From Calditrichia bacterium (GTDB lineage Bacteria; Calditrichota; Calditrichia; RBG-13-44-9; J075): a DNA stretch of 64,000 nt. Below are positions 18,539 through 27,310 of this stretch, one piece after another. A program made the translations under genes and the position numbers. The first letter of the stretch is position 1, and each line of letters starts with the position of its first letter. Location: the NCBI GenBank assembly GCA_028284445.1, contig JANQRS010000050.1, forward strand, positions 62,001-126,000. Reading direction: 5' to 3'. The notes beneath the pieces were generated by a model. It worked only from the letters and a program-made list of their open reading frames with translations, was not told where the DNA came from and did not search any database.

Positions 18539-18586
18539 CTAATCGCCTCCTGCATCTATACCATTGATATAAATGTCCATGTTCTC
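18539..18586 (-). pseudogene. Remnant of a fourth LamG gene in the leader of paralogue 3
   Basis: Read on the minus strand, 18586-18539 encodes ENMDIYINGIDAGGD followed by a stop. This matches the internal segments EDISIYINGIDAGGEYSG of paralogue 2 and EDMDIYINGQNAGGAYSG of paralogue 3. Similarity continues weakly upstream to about 18602 with a frame slip. The rest of the gene is gone, pointing to deletion or unequal recombination between tandem LamG copies. Confidence 0.75.
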
Positions 18587-18602
18587 CGAGTCGCAGAATC
18601 AC

Positions 18603-18851
18603 CCCCAAAATTTTGATCAGGTATTTCAGGCTGGTGCTGTCAACTTCTTGGGTCGCCCGGGTGGGCACAACCCGGCCATTTGCGTTTTAATGAATATCGC
18701 AAGTTGCCAAGGGTAATAACCCGTGTCTGTGACCACGGTTCCGATATCTTTTGAGAACTATAAACTCCATTGGGGATCGACAACATCACTCGGCTGTCTG
18801 TAGACAATATAAAGGAAAATTGAAGCCCGAGCCAGCTAAAAACGGAATGGG
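18603..18851. other. Intergenic region upstream of the LamG cluster, no gene seen
   Basis: Together with the LamG remnant this makes a 314-bp gap between the LamG cluster and the patatin gene. Open frames here look like chance. It may hold more decayed LamG sequence and should contain the promoter of the LamG cluster. Confidence 0.4.
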
Positions 18852-21044
18852 TCAGAATTTGTGACCGACATTGATATAGCCGAGGAAATCGCGCTTTTGT
18901 CCGCCCATAATACTCAGTTCTACCGGACCAATGAAGGTCGGCACGCCAAGGGTGAGGCCCGCTCCGGTAATGAATAGATCCGGATCGGGATCGCCATTCC
19001 ATTCATCAAAGGTATTGCCGATATTCCAGCGAAAGGTTACAAAGCGTTGCGGCAGCGCTTCATACTGAACACCAAACTGCAGCATTTGAATATGCTCACC
19101 GGCGCGTTCCTGAACTTTTAAGCCCATAAATGATGCTTTTCGTCCAAGTTGGGTAAGGGGCAAGTCAACGCCGCCGAGGCGGAAAAGATAGTGCAGCGGC
19201 AGCTCATTACCGACTGTGCCGCCGAGAAAGAGCTGACTTTGCAAGGAAATGGCATCGTTGACCGGATAGGCGATCCGTAAATCCAGGTGGTGGCGGGCAA
19301 ATGTCGCGTCACTGAGGAATTTTTTGTCGCTGATATGAGTGGTGATATCTACTGCCAGGCCGCTGGAGGGAAAGTAGGTGCGGTCGAAAGTGTCAATCTG
19401 AAATGTGCCAATCAGGCTCAGCAGGCTGGTTTCAATCGATTCGAGTTCCACCGGGCCGATAGTGGGATTAGCAAAAGCATATTCGGCCCTGGCCCCGAGC
19501 GACAATAATGTGGTCGTGGAAAAGATGCTGCCCAGCGTAAACTCGGCGAAGGCGTGGTTGAGATCGTAGCGGCGAATGCGCTGACGCCCATCAAATACGT
19601 CGATATCATCAGTGTTGAAATGCAGGCGGCTGCGGAAGCCCAGGCGTTTGCGAAATCGATTATAGGAAAAGAACTGGTTGTCAAACTGCAAATTGTCGCC
19701 GAGGCGCAGGTCGAAAGTGAGAAAAGAGCCCTGTGTGAGCACGTTGCGGAATTCAGTGTTCAGGAGCATCGCGGCATTGTTGCTGGTATCGTAGCGTAAT
19801 CCCATCTGAAATAGCGCTTCGCTTTTTTCAACGACGCGAATTACCAGATTGCTGCCTGCGATTGATGGATCCAGGCGATAGGTGACCCGCTCAAAGAATC
19901 CGGTTCCGTAGATCCGATCAATATGCTCCTTGATTGTTCTGATGGTCGTGCGGGTTGGCAGTTCCAGGCTGATTTCCGAGAGAATCAGGTTCTGGGGAAT
20001 ATTATCAAGACCCTCGAGGACGACCGAGTTGACGGTGATGGAATCGGCGCGTGCCGGGATCGTGCGATGCCTTTTCTGCGGCGTGCGATTCAGTTGGTCG
20101 GCCAGGGCTTGTAGCTCCGGTAGCTTTTTGCGGGCGGCCTCTTCGCCATAACGAATGAAGAGCGCTGCTTTATCATAATCAAAGGTGCTGCCGCCCTCGA
20201 AGTCCGGGACGATCAGGTAATCACATTTTTCACGCTGCTCTGCGGTGGAAGACACCACTTGAAAACTAACAGCTTGATCCATCACGCCGAGGAAAGTATT
20301 CAGTGCGTTCTCATCGCGCAGCGGCGAGCCGACATCGACGCAGATGACCGTATCTGCCCCCATTTCAAAAGCTTCCTGTGCAGGAAGATTGCGCACGATC
20401 AGGCCGTCGACCAATAAACGTCCGTCAATCTTTATCGGTGTAAAGACCGAGGGAATTGCCATACTAGCGCGAATTGCTTCCGGCAGAAAACCGCGATCGA
20501 GCACTACCAACTCGCCGGTAACCAAATCGGTAGCAGCACAGACGAAAGGGGTTGGGAGCTCCCTGAAGTTGTCGATGTGTTGAACGTGGAGCAGCAGTTC
20601 TGTCAGCAGGCGCAAAGCTTTCTGTCCGGCAATTAAGCCGGATGGCAGCTGAATGCGATTGTCGCGCAGTTCCAGGCTAAAAGCATAGCGTCCGTCCCAG
20701 GGCTTCTGCTCCATGGCCATATCGCGGCGCTCAACCGCGTCGGAAAAGAGGCTGACCCAATCGATAGACAGGACTATCTCTTCGCATTGCCTGGCGCTAT
20801 ATCCGGCCGCATACAAACCGCCAACAATGCTGCCCATACTGGTCCCGGCCACAAAGTCGATTGGCATGTCGATTTCTTCCAGCACCTTCAGCACACCAAT
20901 ATGCGCCAGGCCTTTTGCACCACCGCCACTCAGCGCCAGTCCGATTTTCGGACGCTCATCTGCTATCGCGCATTGCAGACATGCCAGAAGCATGCTGCAG
21001 ATCAGCAAAAGCCGGCTGAAGTTGAATCTTCCTTCGTTTCTCAA
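18852..21044 (-). CDS. Patatin-like phospholipase with POTRA and Omp85 barrel domains
   Basis: A 730-residue outer-membrane protein. After a signal peptide, the patatin domain shows the oxyanion loop LSGGGAKGLAHIGVL, the nucleophile elbow GTSMGSIVG and the Asp of VDGLIVRNLP. A POTRA-like region (SITVNSVVLEGLDNIP, about residues 330-400) leads to a C-terminal surface-antigen barrel that ends in F, as usual for BamA-recognised proteins. This resembles the RssA/PlpD class of type Vd-like proteins. The start is a TTG with GGAG upstream, and it overlaps the stop of the preceding gene by TTGA. It is the third gene of a three-gene envelope operon. Confidence 0.92.
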   Translation of the reverse strand: MRNEGRFNFSRLLLICSMLLACLQCAIADERPKIGLALSGGGAKGLAHIGVLKVLEEIDMPIDFVAGTSMGSIVGGLYAAGYSARQCEEIVLSIDWVSLFSDAVERRDMAMEQKPWDGRYAFSLELRDNRIQLPSGLIAGQKALRLLTELLLHVQHIDNFRELPTPFVCAATDLVTGELVVLDRGFLPEAIRASMAIPSVFTPIKIDGRLLVDGLIVRNLPAQEAFEMGADTVICVDVGSPLRDENALNTFLGVMDQAVSFQVVSSTAEQREKCDYLIVPDFEGGSTFDYDKAALFIRYGEEAARKKLPELQALADQLNRTPQKRHRTIPARADSITVNSVVLEGLDNIPQNLILSEISLELPTRTTIRTIKEHIDRIYGTGFFERVTYRLDPSIAGSNLVIRVVEKSEALFQMGLRYDTSNNAAMLLNTEFRNVLTQGSFLTFDLRLGDNLQFDNQFFSYNRFRKRLGFRSRLHFNTDDIDVFDGRQRIRRYDLNHAFAEFTLGSIFSTTTLLSLGARAEYAFANPTIGPVELESIETSLLSLIGTFQIDTFDRTYFPSSGLAVDITTHISDKKFLSDATFARHHLDLRIAYPVNDAISLQSQLFLGGTVGNELPLHYLFRLGGVDLPLTQLGRKASFMGLKVQERAGEHIQMLQFGVQYEALPQRFVTFRWNIGNTFDEWNGDPDPDLFITGAGLTLGVPTFIGPVELSIMGGQKRDFLGYINVGHKF

Positions 21045-22654
21045 TGAACCACTCCCAATATGCGCATATTGCCGCTCTTAGGTCTCGTAAAGTGAAATTG
21101 GGCAGGTCGTGCGACCGGCTCTCCCTCACTTAATGTACTAATATCCAGACGAATATATTCAACGTCCGGATCTGAGACAAGACTGTCGATGTGGAGCTCG
21201 AAATGACTGTTTGTTGATTCGAGGCGGTGGGCTTCGCCGATAGCGCGCCCGTCGCCATTATAGGTCTTGATCTGATAAGTGGTCTTGAGCGAGTCTAATG
21301 CCAATGTTGCCTGGTAGTGGTTTGAGAAAGATATACGTCCTTTATCAACAGAGAGAAATTCGACCGGTGTTACCTGATGGAAATAATAATCGATGATTTT
21401 GCGCTGGCGCTTCAGCAGGGTTGCCAGCATGTATTCCGCTGCACCGGGTTCCGGATAGTCGGCATCTGCAATGAGCCGTTCCAGGTGCTCCGGGGTGAGG
21501 CTGGCGACAATTTTGGCTGCCCAGTAATCATCATCCGCCTGTGACTGACGAATCGGCTCATAAGGATAGGTCTCTTTCCATGTTGCCGGATCAAATCGAT
21601 CCGCTTCAAAGGCACCGACCGACTGCCAGGGAGTATAAGTGAGGTGCTCCCAATTATCAATCATCAGACCAAACTTGAATAAATTACCGAAGAGCTGCGA
21701 GAAGCTGAAGATGTGGGCAAAGCCGTCCCAGAGCCGGTCGTGTGAGGCGCCGTGTCCGCCAAAAGCCTCTCCAAAATCAAGCAGGTAATGTCTGACATGC
21801 CCCAGGCCGGGCTGACCAACGTAGACATCCAATGAGTTGTCGATACGAATATCTGTTTGATTGGTGAACGCACCAAAAACCTTTAGTGCTCGAAGGATGC
21901 GTCGTGATTCATGAGGGAGCAGATCATTGGGATCATCTTTCCGCGTTCCGGTGTCGGGAATGGGGCCGAGGTAAATGCCGTCCAGCAGCAGGCTCATGGT
22001 TGTGCGATAAATGCCATCAGAGGGCGGCGCCACGCGATTCAGAACCAGGTGAAGATCGTCGTAATCAATGTCTGCTGTCGGGTCGATATCGAGGTCGTCC
22101 ACATCAAGATAATAGAGGTAGTCTTCCGGTACGTTATACCCGAATCCCCAGAATAATCGATTGACGATTTGGGCGGTCGTTGTTTCAATCCCGGAAAAAG
22201 CCGGCGGATCAAATTTTACCAGGTATAAGCGATCGCGGCTGTCGGCAATGATAAATCCGGGGTTGCTGCCGAGATATTTGGCACGCACCACGCGTAGCGG
22301 TGGTTGAGGCGGACCGATTTGGCGAGGGCCGGTTGCCAGTTCCTCAGCTGTCACTTCCCGGTAGCCAAGACGTGGTGTATACCAGCTGGATTCCGGAATG
22401 TGGTCCAAGGCATTTACGTCTTGCGAGCGAGATGTCGGTTTGACGGTCAAACTCTGGGTTGTCGGGCGACGAACGAGGACTTTGTAGTAATAGTCCATAC
22501 GAATATAGCGGGTGGTATTTGGTATTTCACAAGCCTGTTTGTCCGGGATTTTCCAGACAACCGGCTTATCTGCAAACCGGTAGGGCTTTGCGGCACATCC
22601 GACGAGGTGACATGCTGCCGCCAGCAGTAAAAGAGATATCGCCAATCGCATCAT
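21041..22654 (-). CDS. Lipoprotein with protein-kinase-like motifs, family unrecognised
   Basis: A 537-residue lipoprotein (lipobox LVGC). No family is recognised with confidence. Visible motifs resemble an atypical kinase fold: RLYLVKFDPP with Lys147 in the position of the beta-3 Lys, TDIRIDN (Asp268, Asn273) in the style of the catalytic loop DxKxxN, and HYLLDFGEAFG with Asp293 as a DFG motif. The last 90 residues are a beta domain. The ATG pair at 22654/22651 begins right after the stop of the upstream barrel gene (22656), and the end overlaps the patatin gene. An extracytoplasmic kinase-like lipoprotein between two outer-membrane proteins is unusual. Whether it binds ATP is inference. Confidence 0.72.
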   Translation of the reverse strand: MMRLAISLLLLAAACHLVGCAAKPYRFADKPVVWKIPDKQACEIPNTTRYIRMDYYYKVLVRRPTTQSLTVKPTSRSQDVNALDHIPESSWYTPRLGYREVTAEELATGPRQIGPPQPPLRVVRAKYLGSNPGFIIADSRDRLYLVKFDPPAFSGIETTTAQIVNRLFWGFGYNVPEDYLYYLDVDDLDIDPTADIDYDDLHLVLNRVAPPSDGIYRTTMSLLLDGIYLGPIPDTGTRKDDPNDLLPHESRRILRALKVFGAFTNQTDIRIDNSLDVYVGQPGLGHVRHYLLDFGEAFGGHGASHDRLWDGFAHIFSFSQLFGNLFKFGLMIDNWEHLTYTPWQSVGAFEADRFDPATWKETYPYEPIRQSQADDDYWAAKIVASLTPEHLERLIADADYPEPGAAEYMLATLLKRQRKIIDYYFHQVTPVEFLSVDKGRISFSNHYQATLALDSLKTTYQIKTYNGDGRAIGEAHRLESTNSHFELHIDSLVSDPDVEYIRLDISTLSEGEPVARPAQFHFTRPKSGNMRILGVVH

Positions 22655-22655
22655 A

Positions 22656-24068
22656 CTACCGCCAATCCGATCTGTCTTTATATCGGGAGGAAAATCCGAC
22701 ACTGACTCGCGCAAAGAAACCTTCCGATCCATAAGAAAGATAAAATCTTGCCAATTCAGTGTACGGATTATGAACATCCATTCCCCAACCGACAGCCCAG
22801 GGAGCGCCTTTGAGTTGAAACGAAACGGCGTCCGGTGCAACCAGTAAATAATCGGTAAAGATATGCGAGCGCAGATGATAGGTGAGCGGCCACTGATACT
22901 CAAGGGAGTTCAGCCAGCTAATTTGATCACTTCTGAGAAAGGCTCTTGAGCTAATGCCGCGAAAGGCCGGGGTTTGCGGATAATCGACGAAGGCGATGTC
23001 CTGACGATCATTGAGATTGATAAGGAAATTAACGACGCTTCGCGTGACCAGGAGGCGGCGCTCAAAGATGACCGGTATAAATAGGGTTAGATCGCTGCCT
23101 CCCTGGAATAAGCGGCTACGATCTCCACCCAATCCGACAGATGTAGCAACATAGGTCTCACTGCGGATGCCAGGGAGAGCCTGGCGCAGGTTTTCGCGAT
23201 TATCATAACGCAGGGCCAGTTCGTTGTAGATCTTGCGATTGCTGCTGGCAAAACCGGATAGTTGGTTAATGTCAAATACCTGCCCAATGTCACTCGCGTC
23301 GCCACGGCCGGGATCACTGATTCTGCGCTGTCTGAATGTCGTGCTAAAGAAGAGTTCCCAATCGGGTGAAGGCCGAAAGCCGAGGCTTAATTCCGCTTCA
23401 AGCCGGCGCTGGTAGAATACACCAAATTCTTCACTGCTGCTATTTTGAAAAGGACTACGCTCGTCAGATTGCGGATTGGGGCCAATACCATAAAACCGAT
23501 TATCGTCATCCCTGCGGGCGCGAAGTGATAGATTGGTTTTCCAAAGATAGTTGGAGAGAAAGAACGTATAGGAGGTCTCAAGCTTTGTCCGCCAATTATT
23601 GCGATTGCTATAGGCCGTCTTGATTTTGGTGCTGAAGTAGCCGTCGTTGTAAAACAAGCTGATACCGTATCCCTTGGAGAATCCCGTGACATAATTGACA
23701 ACCGGATACCAGCCCAGCTTTTGATCGTAGATATAGAAAACGTCTTCGAATTTGCGGATGATCTTTTTTTCATCAATCAATACCGCACTAAATCCCGCTG
23801 AGGTGAGTAACAAGTCGATGGTCTTGCGCGGCACCAGCAAGCCATAATCCAATGCCTTCAGCAGGCCATGACCGGTGCATTGCTCTGCCTGGTCAATTCC
23901 CCGAATAGACTTATAGTCGTACGTGATGTGCGTTAATGTGTCGGTAGTATCGCTTGTGGTGAGTTCCGTGCTGCTTTGACCAGCCACCGTATGAATCATC
24001 GCTAATAGGCAAACGCAGACGATGTTGAGTGTCGTAGGGGAAATATGAGGCAGTAGGCGATCGAACAT
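22656..24068 (-). CDS. Outer-membrane beta-barrel protein (Omp85-like)
   Basis: A 470-residue exported protein. After the signal sequence and an Asp/Thr-rich linker, an N-terminal region (GLLVPRKTIDLLL, YIYDQKLGWYPVV) precedes alternating amphipathic strands (NWRTKLETSYTFFLSNYLWKT, EAELSLGFRPSPDWELFFSTT), matching a surface-antigen barrel of the Omp85/TamA type without POTRA domains. It starts the operon with the kinase-like lipoprotein and the patatin-Omp85 gene; the next start codon is 1 bp beyond its stop. No strong ribosome binding site precedes the ATG. Confidence 0.78.
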   Translation of the reverse strand: MFDRLLPHISPTTLNIVCVCLLAMIHTVAGQSSTELTTSDTTDTLTHITYDYKSIRGIDQAEQCTGHGLLKALDYGLLVPRKTIDLLLTSAGFSAVLIDEKKIIRKFEDVFYIYDQKLGWYPVVNYVTGFSKGYGISLFYNDGYFSTKIKTAYSNRNNWRTKLETSYTFFLSNYLWKTNLSLRARRDDDNRFYGIGPNPQSDERSPFQNSSSEEFGVFYQRRLEAELSLGFRPSPDWELFFSTTFRQRRISDPGRGDASDIGQVFDINQLSGFASSNRKIYNELALRYDNRENLRQALPGIRSETYVATSVGLGGDRSRLFQGGSDLTLFIPVIFERRLLVTRSVVNFLINLNDRQDIAFVDYPQTPAFRGISSRAFLRSDQISWLNSLEYQWPLTYHLRSHIFTDYLLVAPDAVSFQLKGAPWAVGWGMDVHNPYTELARFYLSYGSEGFFARVSVGFSSRYKDRSDWR

Positions 24069-24125
24069 ATGAGTAGGTTATGGGATATTTACGGTAAAAT
24101 GGTTGTCAGGTAGAAGGTTCTAATA

Positions 24126-24605
24126 TTAGAAAAGCCGAAGCTGTTTCCCGTTGTTTTTGCGTCGTTCTTCTTCATCTATTTCAGCGATCATTTCCCTGAT
24201 TTTTTCGAGGGTATAACTCTTGATAATCTCGCCGGCAATATTAGAAACGACGATATCTCCCTCAAGTTCTGTATCATCTCTAAAATAGCCAAGCGCCTCT
24301 TCGAGGGTAGGGCATTTTGTTAAGAGCTGAGGTTGTGCAGATGCCCCGGGAAAGGTTCGCACCTGGTATTCAAAGTCGGAAGCGTTGAAGAGAGGCAGAT
24401 CAAATGACAGGGAGCCTTTGCCGCTCTTTGATTCCTTAATGTTTTTCGCCTCTACTACATAATATCCGGGTAAAATAAATTTCTTGTAGTAATCTTCGTG
24501 TTTCTCGCGGATGTCGTTTATTTTTTGTTGTAGGGCCTCACGCGTCTCTGCACTGACAATAAACGAATTGTCGATTTTCGCCTTTGCAAAGAATTTTTTC
24601 GCCAT
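24126..24605 (-). CDS. Hypothetical cytoplasmic protein
   Basis: A 159-residue charged protein that starts MAKKFFAKAKIDNSFIVSAE, with no signal peptide or membrane segment. It has a helix rich in Lys and Glu (REALQQKINDIREKHEDYYKK), a central beta portion and an acidic-basic C-terminal helix (MIAEIDEEERRKNNGKQLRLF). I do not recognise it. It follows the YkvA-like gene by 12 bp, so both are probably in one transcript. Its codon pattern is like the neighbours and it looks a real gene. Confidence 0.7.
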   Translation of the reverse strand: MAKKFFAKAKIDNSFIVSAETREALQQKINDIREKHEDYYKKFILPGYYVVEAKNIKESKSGKGSLSFDLPLFNASDFEYQVRTFPGASAQPQLLTKCPTLEEALGYFRDDTELEGDIVVSNIAGEIIKSYTLEKIREMIAEIDEEERRKNNGKQLRLF

Positions 24606-24617
24606 CGGGCACTCCCA

Positions 24618-24914
24618 TCAATCCGCATCTTCTATATCGATCACTTCAGCATCAATCGGCGCTGACAGCTGCCAATCTTCGTAGTTGCGCAAGTCCTTGC
24701 GCATGAGATAATAAAACATCCCAAGGACCCCAACATCATCGACCTGACCGAGGAAGGGGATGACATCCGGAATCATATCGACCGGCATGATCACATAAGC
24801 CAATGCCAGCATGCCGCCGACCATCGTACGGAACGGCATTTTTTTATATTTGCCGCCGAAGTAGTCGCGCAGCATGCTCATCATTAATTTGATCTCTTTA
24901 AGGGCATTATTCAT
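24618..24914 (-). CDS. YkvA/DUF1232 family membrane protein
   Basis: A 98-residue protein with the DUF1232 signature YVIMPVDMIPDVIPFLGQVDD, in which the PxDxIPDxIPxxGxxDD pattern is clear. Family members are small membrane-associated proteins of unknown function. GGGAGG lies eight bases before the ATG. It is the first gene of a two-gene unit with the 159-residue protein. Confidence 0.88.
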   Translation of the reverse strand: MNNALKEIKLMMSMLRDYFGGKYKKMPFRTMVGGMLALAYVIMPVDMIPDVIPFLGQVDDVGVLGMFYYLMRKDLRNYEDWQLSAPIDAEVIDIEDAD

Positions 24915-25216
24915 TACAGGCCTCCCTTTCTGCTAAAATGGTCATTTGGTTCAGGCAAGATAAGTGCCTTCATAGCCTAATACAAGCTCACCTTCCCTTA
25001 TGTAGACCTGTTTTTTGCAAAATGGTTACCATCTGAAGTGCGAAAATTAAGGGGCCGAACGGCCTTCTGGGGCGCGGCATTATCGTAGGTGCCTGTACCG
25101 ATGATCTGACAATGCAGCCAATCGCTGCTGCCGACGGCCGTGTTGTTGTGGCGCCGCCGGTGTTGTCAATTAAATCTCTATTATAAAAACAACCTTCGAA
25201 GTTGTCAGCCGCTGGT
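24915..25216. other. Intergenic region with a possible gene remnant
   Basis: About 300 bp. On the minus strand, roughly 25000-25170, a frame reads ...NNTAVGSSDWLHCQIIGTGTY, then DNAAPQKAVRPLNFRTSDGN, with reasonable amino-acid usage but no start; it may be the tail of a lost gene. A hairpin that could terminate the glycosidase gene lies at 25189-25205. No complete gene is seen. Confidence 0.35.
25184..25205 (-). terminator. Rho-independent terminator for the GH5 gene
   Basis: On the minus strand ACAAC, a loop containing TTCGAAG, then GTTGT is followed directly by TTTTTAT. It begins about 12 bp after the stop of the GH5 gene. Confidence 0.55.
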
Positions 25217-26356
25217 TCAGTCGACGGTTTTCTTTATGCCTTCGTCTCGGGCAGCCATCTTGCTTTGCGCTGGCTGTCCGGTTTTTCCCACCGGTGGAAT
25301 CAAAGCGTTGAGCAAGGGATCGCGCCAGGCATCAGCACTGCCATCATAGGCGCCAAATCCGGAAATAAATTCCCAGTATGCCCAGCTCCAGCCGTGGGTT
25401 TCGGCCTCGCGTGATACAAATGCCGTCCAGCGAGCGCGCGAGTCCATATCCGCCTTACTGTATGCGCCGAACTCACCCATGAATATTGGCCGCCTGTTTG
25501 TCTCAGACCAGGATTTTACAGTGTTAAAGTCAGTTGTGACTGCCTGCTGTTGAGCGGTGCTGCCGGTCCAGGTTTGTCCCAGCCAGGCATTGGCGCCATT
25601 TACCCACTCCGCGCCCTGATGGGTAAATTGAAAGGGGTTATAGTAATGGATAGTGGCGATCAGGTTTTGATCTTCTGCCGGGAGTTCCAATCTTGGCAAA
25701 GCAGCAATGCCGCCCCATTCTGCAGTGCCAACAATCAAGGTACGTCCGGGGTTGGTTTCACGGATCAAGTCGATTGCCTCCAGGAGATATTCATTCCAGA
25801 GGGCGGCCGTGAGATTATTGTTGGGCTCATTGAGGACTTCGAAGAAGAGATCAGAATCGTAATTCTTATAGCGTTCGGCAATTTGCCGCCACATGCCCAG
25901 GAAGCGGTCCTTATGATTGGCTGGTTCGGTCATAATCTCTTCATAATGATGAATATTAATGATGACCGCAAGATCATTGTCGAATGCCTGACGTATCACC
26001 CAGTCGACGCGCGCAAAGAATACCAGGTCAATGGCGTACGGGGCCGTTTCTGAGGTGCGGGTTGACCAGCGCACCGGAACACGCACCGCACCGAAACCGG
26101 CGTTCTTGACGATTTCGAAGTACTCCGGGCGCAAGACAACACCCCAGTCACCTTCATTTGGAGCTTCCAGGGCATTGCCGAGATTGATGGCGCGGCCAAT
26201 TCGCTCATTTTGCACGTAGGGATCGAGATTCGCCGGAGGGTTGTTGGTTCTATCGATGGTGGGTTCCATCATTTGTTCACTGCATGCGACGGCAAGAGCC
26301 AGGGCAGCCACAGCTATTATCATATATGAAAACTTAACCGACCAATATCGGCGCAT
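25217..26356 (-). CDS. Glycoside hydrolase family 5 lipoprotein (endoglucanase-like)
   Basis: A 379-residue GH5-type (beta/alpha)8 glycosidase. The signal peptide has a lipobox (AVAC), so the enzyme is probably anchored in the envelope. Landmarks are INLGNALEAPNEGDW, AVRVPVRW, IINIHHY, FFEVLNEPN (acid/base Glu), IATIHYYNPF and IFMGEFGAY (nucleophile Glu). Substrate is likely a beta-1,4-glucan or related polysaccharide. AAGGAGG precedes the ATG by nine bases. It appears monocistronic, with a hairpin-rich leader (26428-26490) and a terminator after it. Confidence 0.93.
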   Translation of the reverse strand: MRRYWSVKFSYMIIAVAALALAVACSEQMMEPTIDRTNNPPANLDPYVQNERIGRAINLGNALEAPNEGDWGVVLRPEYFEIVKNAGFGAVRVPVRWSTRTSETAPYAIDLVFFARVDWVIRQAFDNDLAVIINIHHYEEIMTEPANHKDRFLGMWRQIAERYKNYDSDLFFEVLNEPNNNLTAALWNEYLLEAIDLIRETNPGRTLIVGTAEWGGIAALPRLELPAEDQNLIATIHYYNPFQFTHQGAEWVNGANAWLGQTWTGSTAQQQAVTTDFNTVKSWSETNRRPIFMGEFGAYSKADMDSRARWTAFVSREAETHGWSWAYWEFISGFGAYDGSADAWRDPLLNALIPPVGKTGQPAQSKMAARDEGIKKTVD

Positions 26357-26427
26357 ATTGATGACCTCCTTGAGAAACGATGAAAAATTTCGCTTAAAAG
26401 CAAGCGGTCTGATGAATCTGACAAATC

Positions 26428-26490
26428 AAGTGCGATGCAAACCCAGTTGACCGAGCTGCATCGCACTTCCCCGTAACCCGCAAATGCGGG
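26428..26490. promoter_or_regulatory. 12-bp inverted repeat and adjacent hairpin between GH5 and DUF983 genes
   Basis: AAGTGCGATGCA (26428-26439) and TGCATCGCACTT (26457-26468) are perfect arms separated by 17 bp; directly beside them CCCGC AAAT GCGGG (26477-26490) forms a second hairpin. The elements lie in the 320-bp divergent region, 72-134 bp upstream of the glycosidase start. They could be an operator for a dimeric regulator or a structured leader. The rest of the region shows no gene. Confidence 0.5.
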
Positions 26491-26676
26491 CCACAACCGT
26501 TTAAATAGTAATATGAGGGCGTCAAAAAAGAAAGCAATCGCTCAAAATCCCGTTGACTTTTGTTAGAATTTGCCGCCAAATATCGTCAATTGTAATTGTG
26601 GAGGAAAAAACCGGGAATTTTGCGTAATATAGTACGCTCAATCAGCGTTTTGTGATTAATCCACGGGTAAATAGAA

Positions 26677-27072
26677 TTGGCAAGTCGCGATATCTTAAAA
26701 CTGGTGATACAACGAGGGTTGCGGAAAAAATGTCCGCACTGTGGTGAGGGGAACCTCTTCATTAAAGGCGTTGATATGCACCTTCAATGTCCGGCCTGTA
26801 ATCTTCAGCTTCTAAAGAATCAGGGGGATACCTGGGCATTCTTACTGGTTTTTGACCGCCTTTTTCTTCTCTTGCCGATTATTGCCATCTTTTTCGGGGT
26901 GCTTCCCCGCGATATCCCTTTTCTGATTGTTCTCTTTACGATTTGGGGCATTGGTTTTCTGAAAACCACTCCGAACCGCTACGGGTTGTGTGTAGGGCTT
27001 GATTACTGGACGCGCATTAACTGGGGAGATTTATCCGGCCGTAAACCGATTAATGCTGAGATTGGGGAGTAG
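26677..27072 (+). CDS. DUF983 family zinc-ribbon membrane protein
   Basis: A 131-residue protein of the DUF983 family. A zinc ribbon is formed by CPHCGEGNLF and CPACNLQL, followed by two hydrophobic helices (LVFDRLFLLLPIIAIFFGVL and IPFLIVLFTIWGIGFL). Function is unknown; homologues occur near cytochrome oxidase genes in Proteobacteria. The start is taken as TTG at 26677 (MASRDILK); there is no strong ribosome binding site, so the exact N-terminus is uncertain. A CCCCCT-type palindrome follows the gene. Confidence 0.8.
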   Translation: MASRDILKLVIQRGLRKKCPHCGEGNLFIKGVDMHLQCPACNLQLLKNQGDTWAFLLVFDRLFLLLPIIAIFFGVLPRDIPFLIVLFTIWGIGFLKTTPNRYGLCVGLDYWTRINWGDLSGRKPINAEIGE

Positions 27073-27085
27073 GAGAGGTGTTAGT

Positions 27086-27132
27086 GACATCCCCCTGAAA
27101 TCCCCCTTCGAAGGGGCACACAGGGGGATGTC
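27086..27132. repeat. CCCCCT-type palindromic repeat, copy 3
   Basis: GACATCCCCCTG (27086-27097) and CAGGGGGATGTC (27121-27132) are perfect 12-bp arms around a TCCCCCTTCGAAGGGG core. It lies between the convergent DUF983 and PQQ-propeller genes. The following 27140-27300 is rich in short GTTCAACGATGAACGATC-like repeats and has no gene. Confidence 0.8.
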
Positions 27133-27310
27133 GACCGCTAACGTTCATCGTTCACCTTCGCACAAGTTCGCCTGAAACGAACATCTGCGTGTGCTATGTA
27201 ACGGCTCCGCCGTTCGATGAACGAATCTCGTTCAACGATGAACGATCTTTCATTTGCCAATCGCCAACCGTTTCCCAATTCTTCAATCTTCAACGATCAA
27301 TTTTCATTCC

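Noticed and set aside
27140..27300. Short repeats of GTTCAACGATGAACGATC type as a CRISPR or regulatory array
   Set aside because: Units are irregular in length and spacing, with no conserved palindrome; they look like decayed intergenic sequence.
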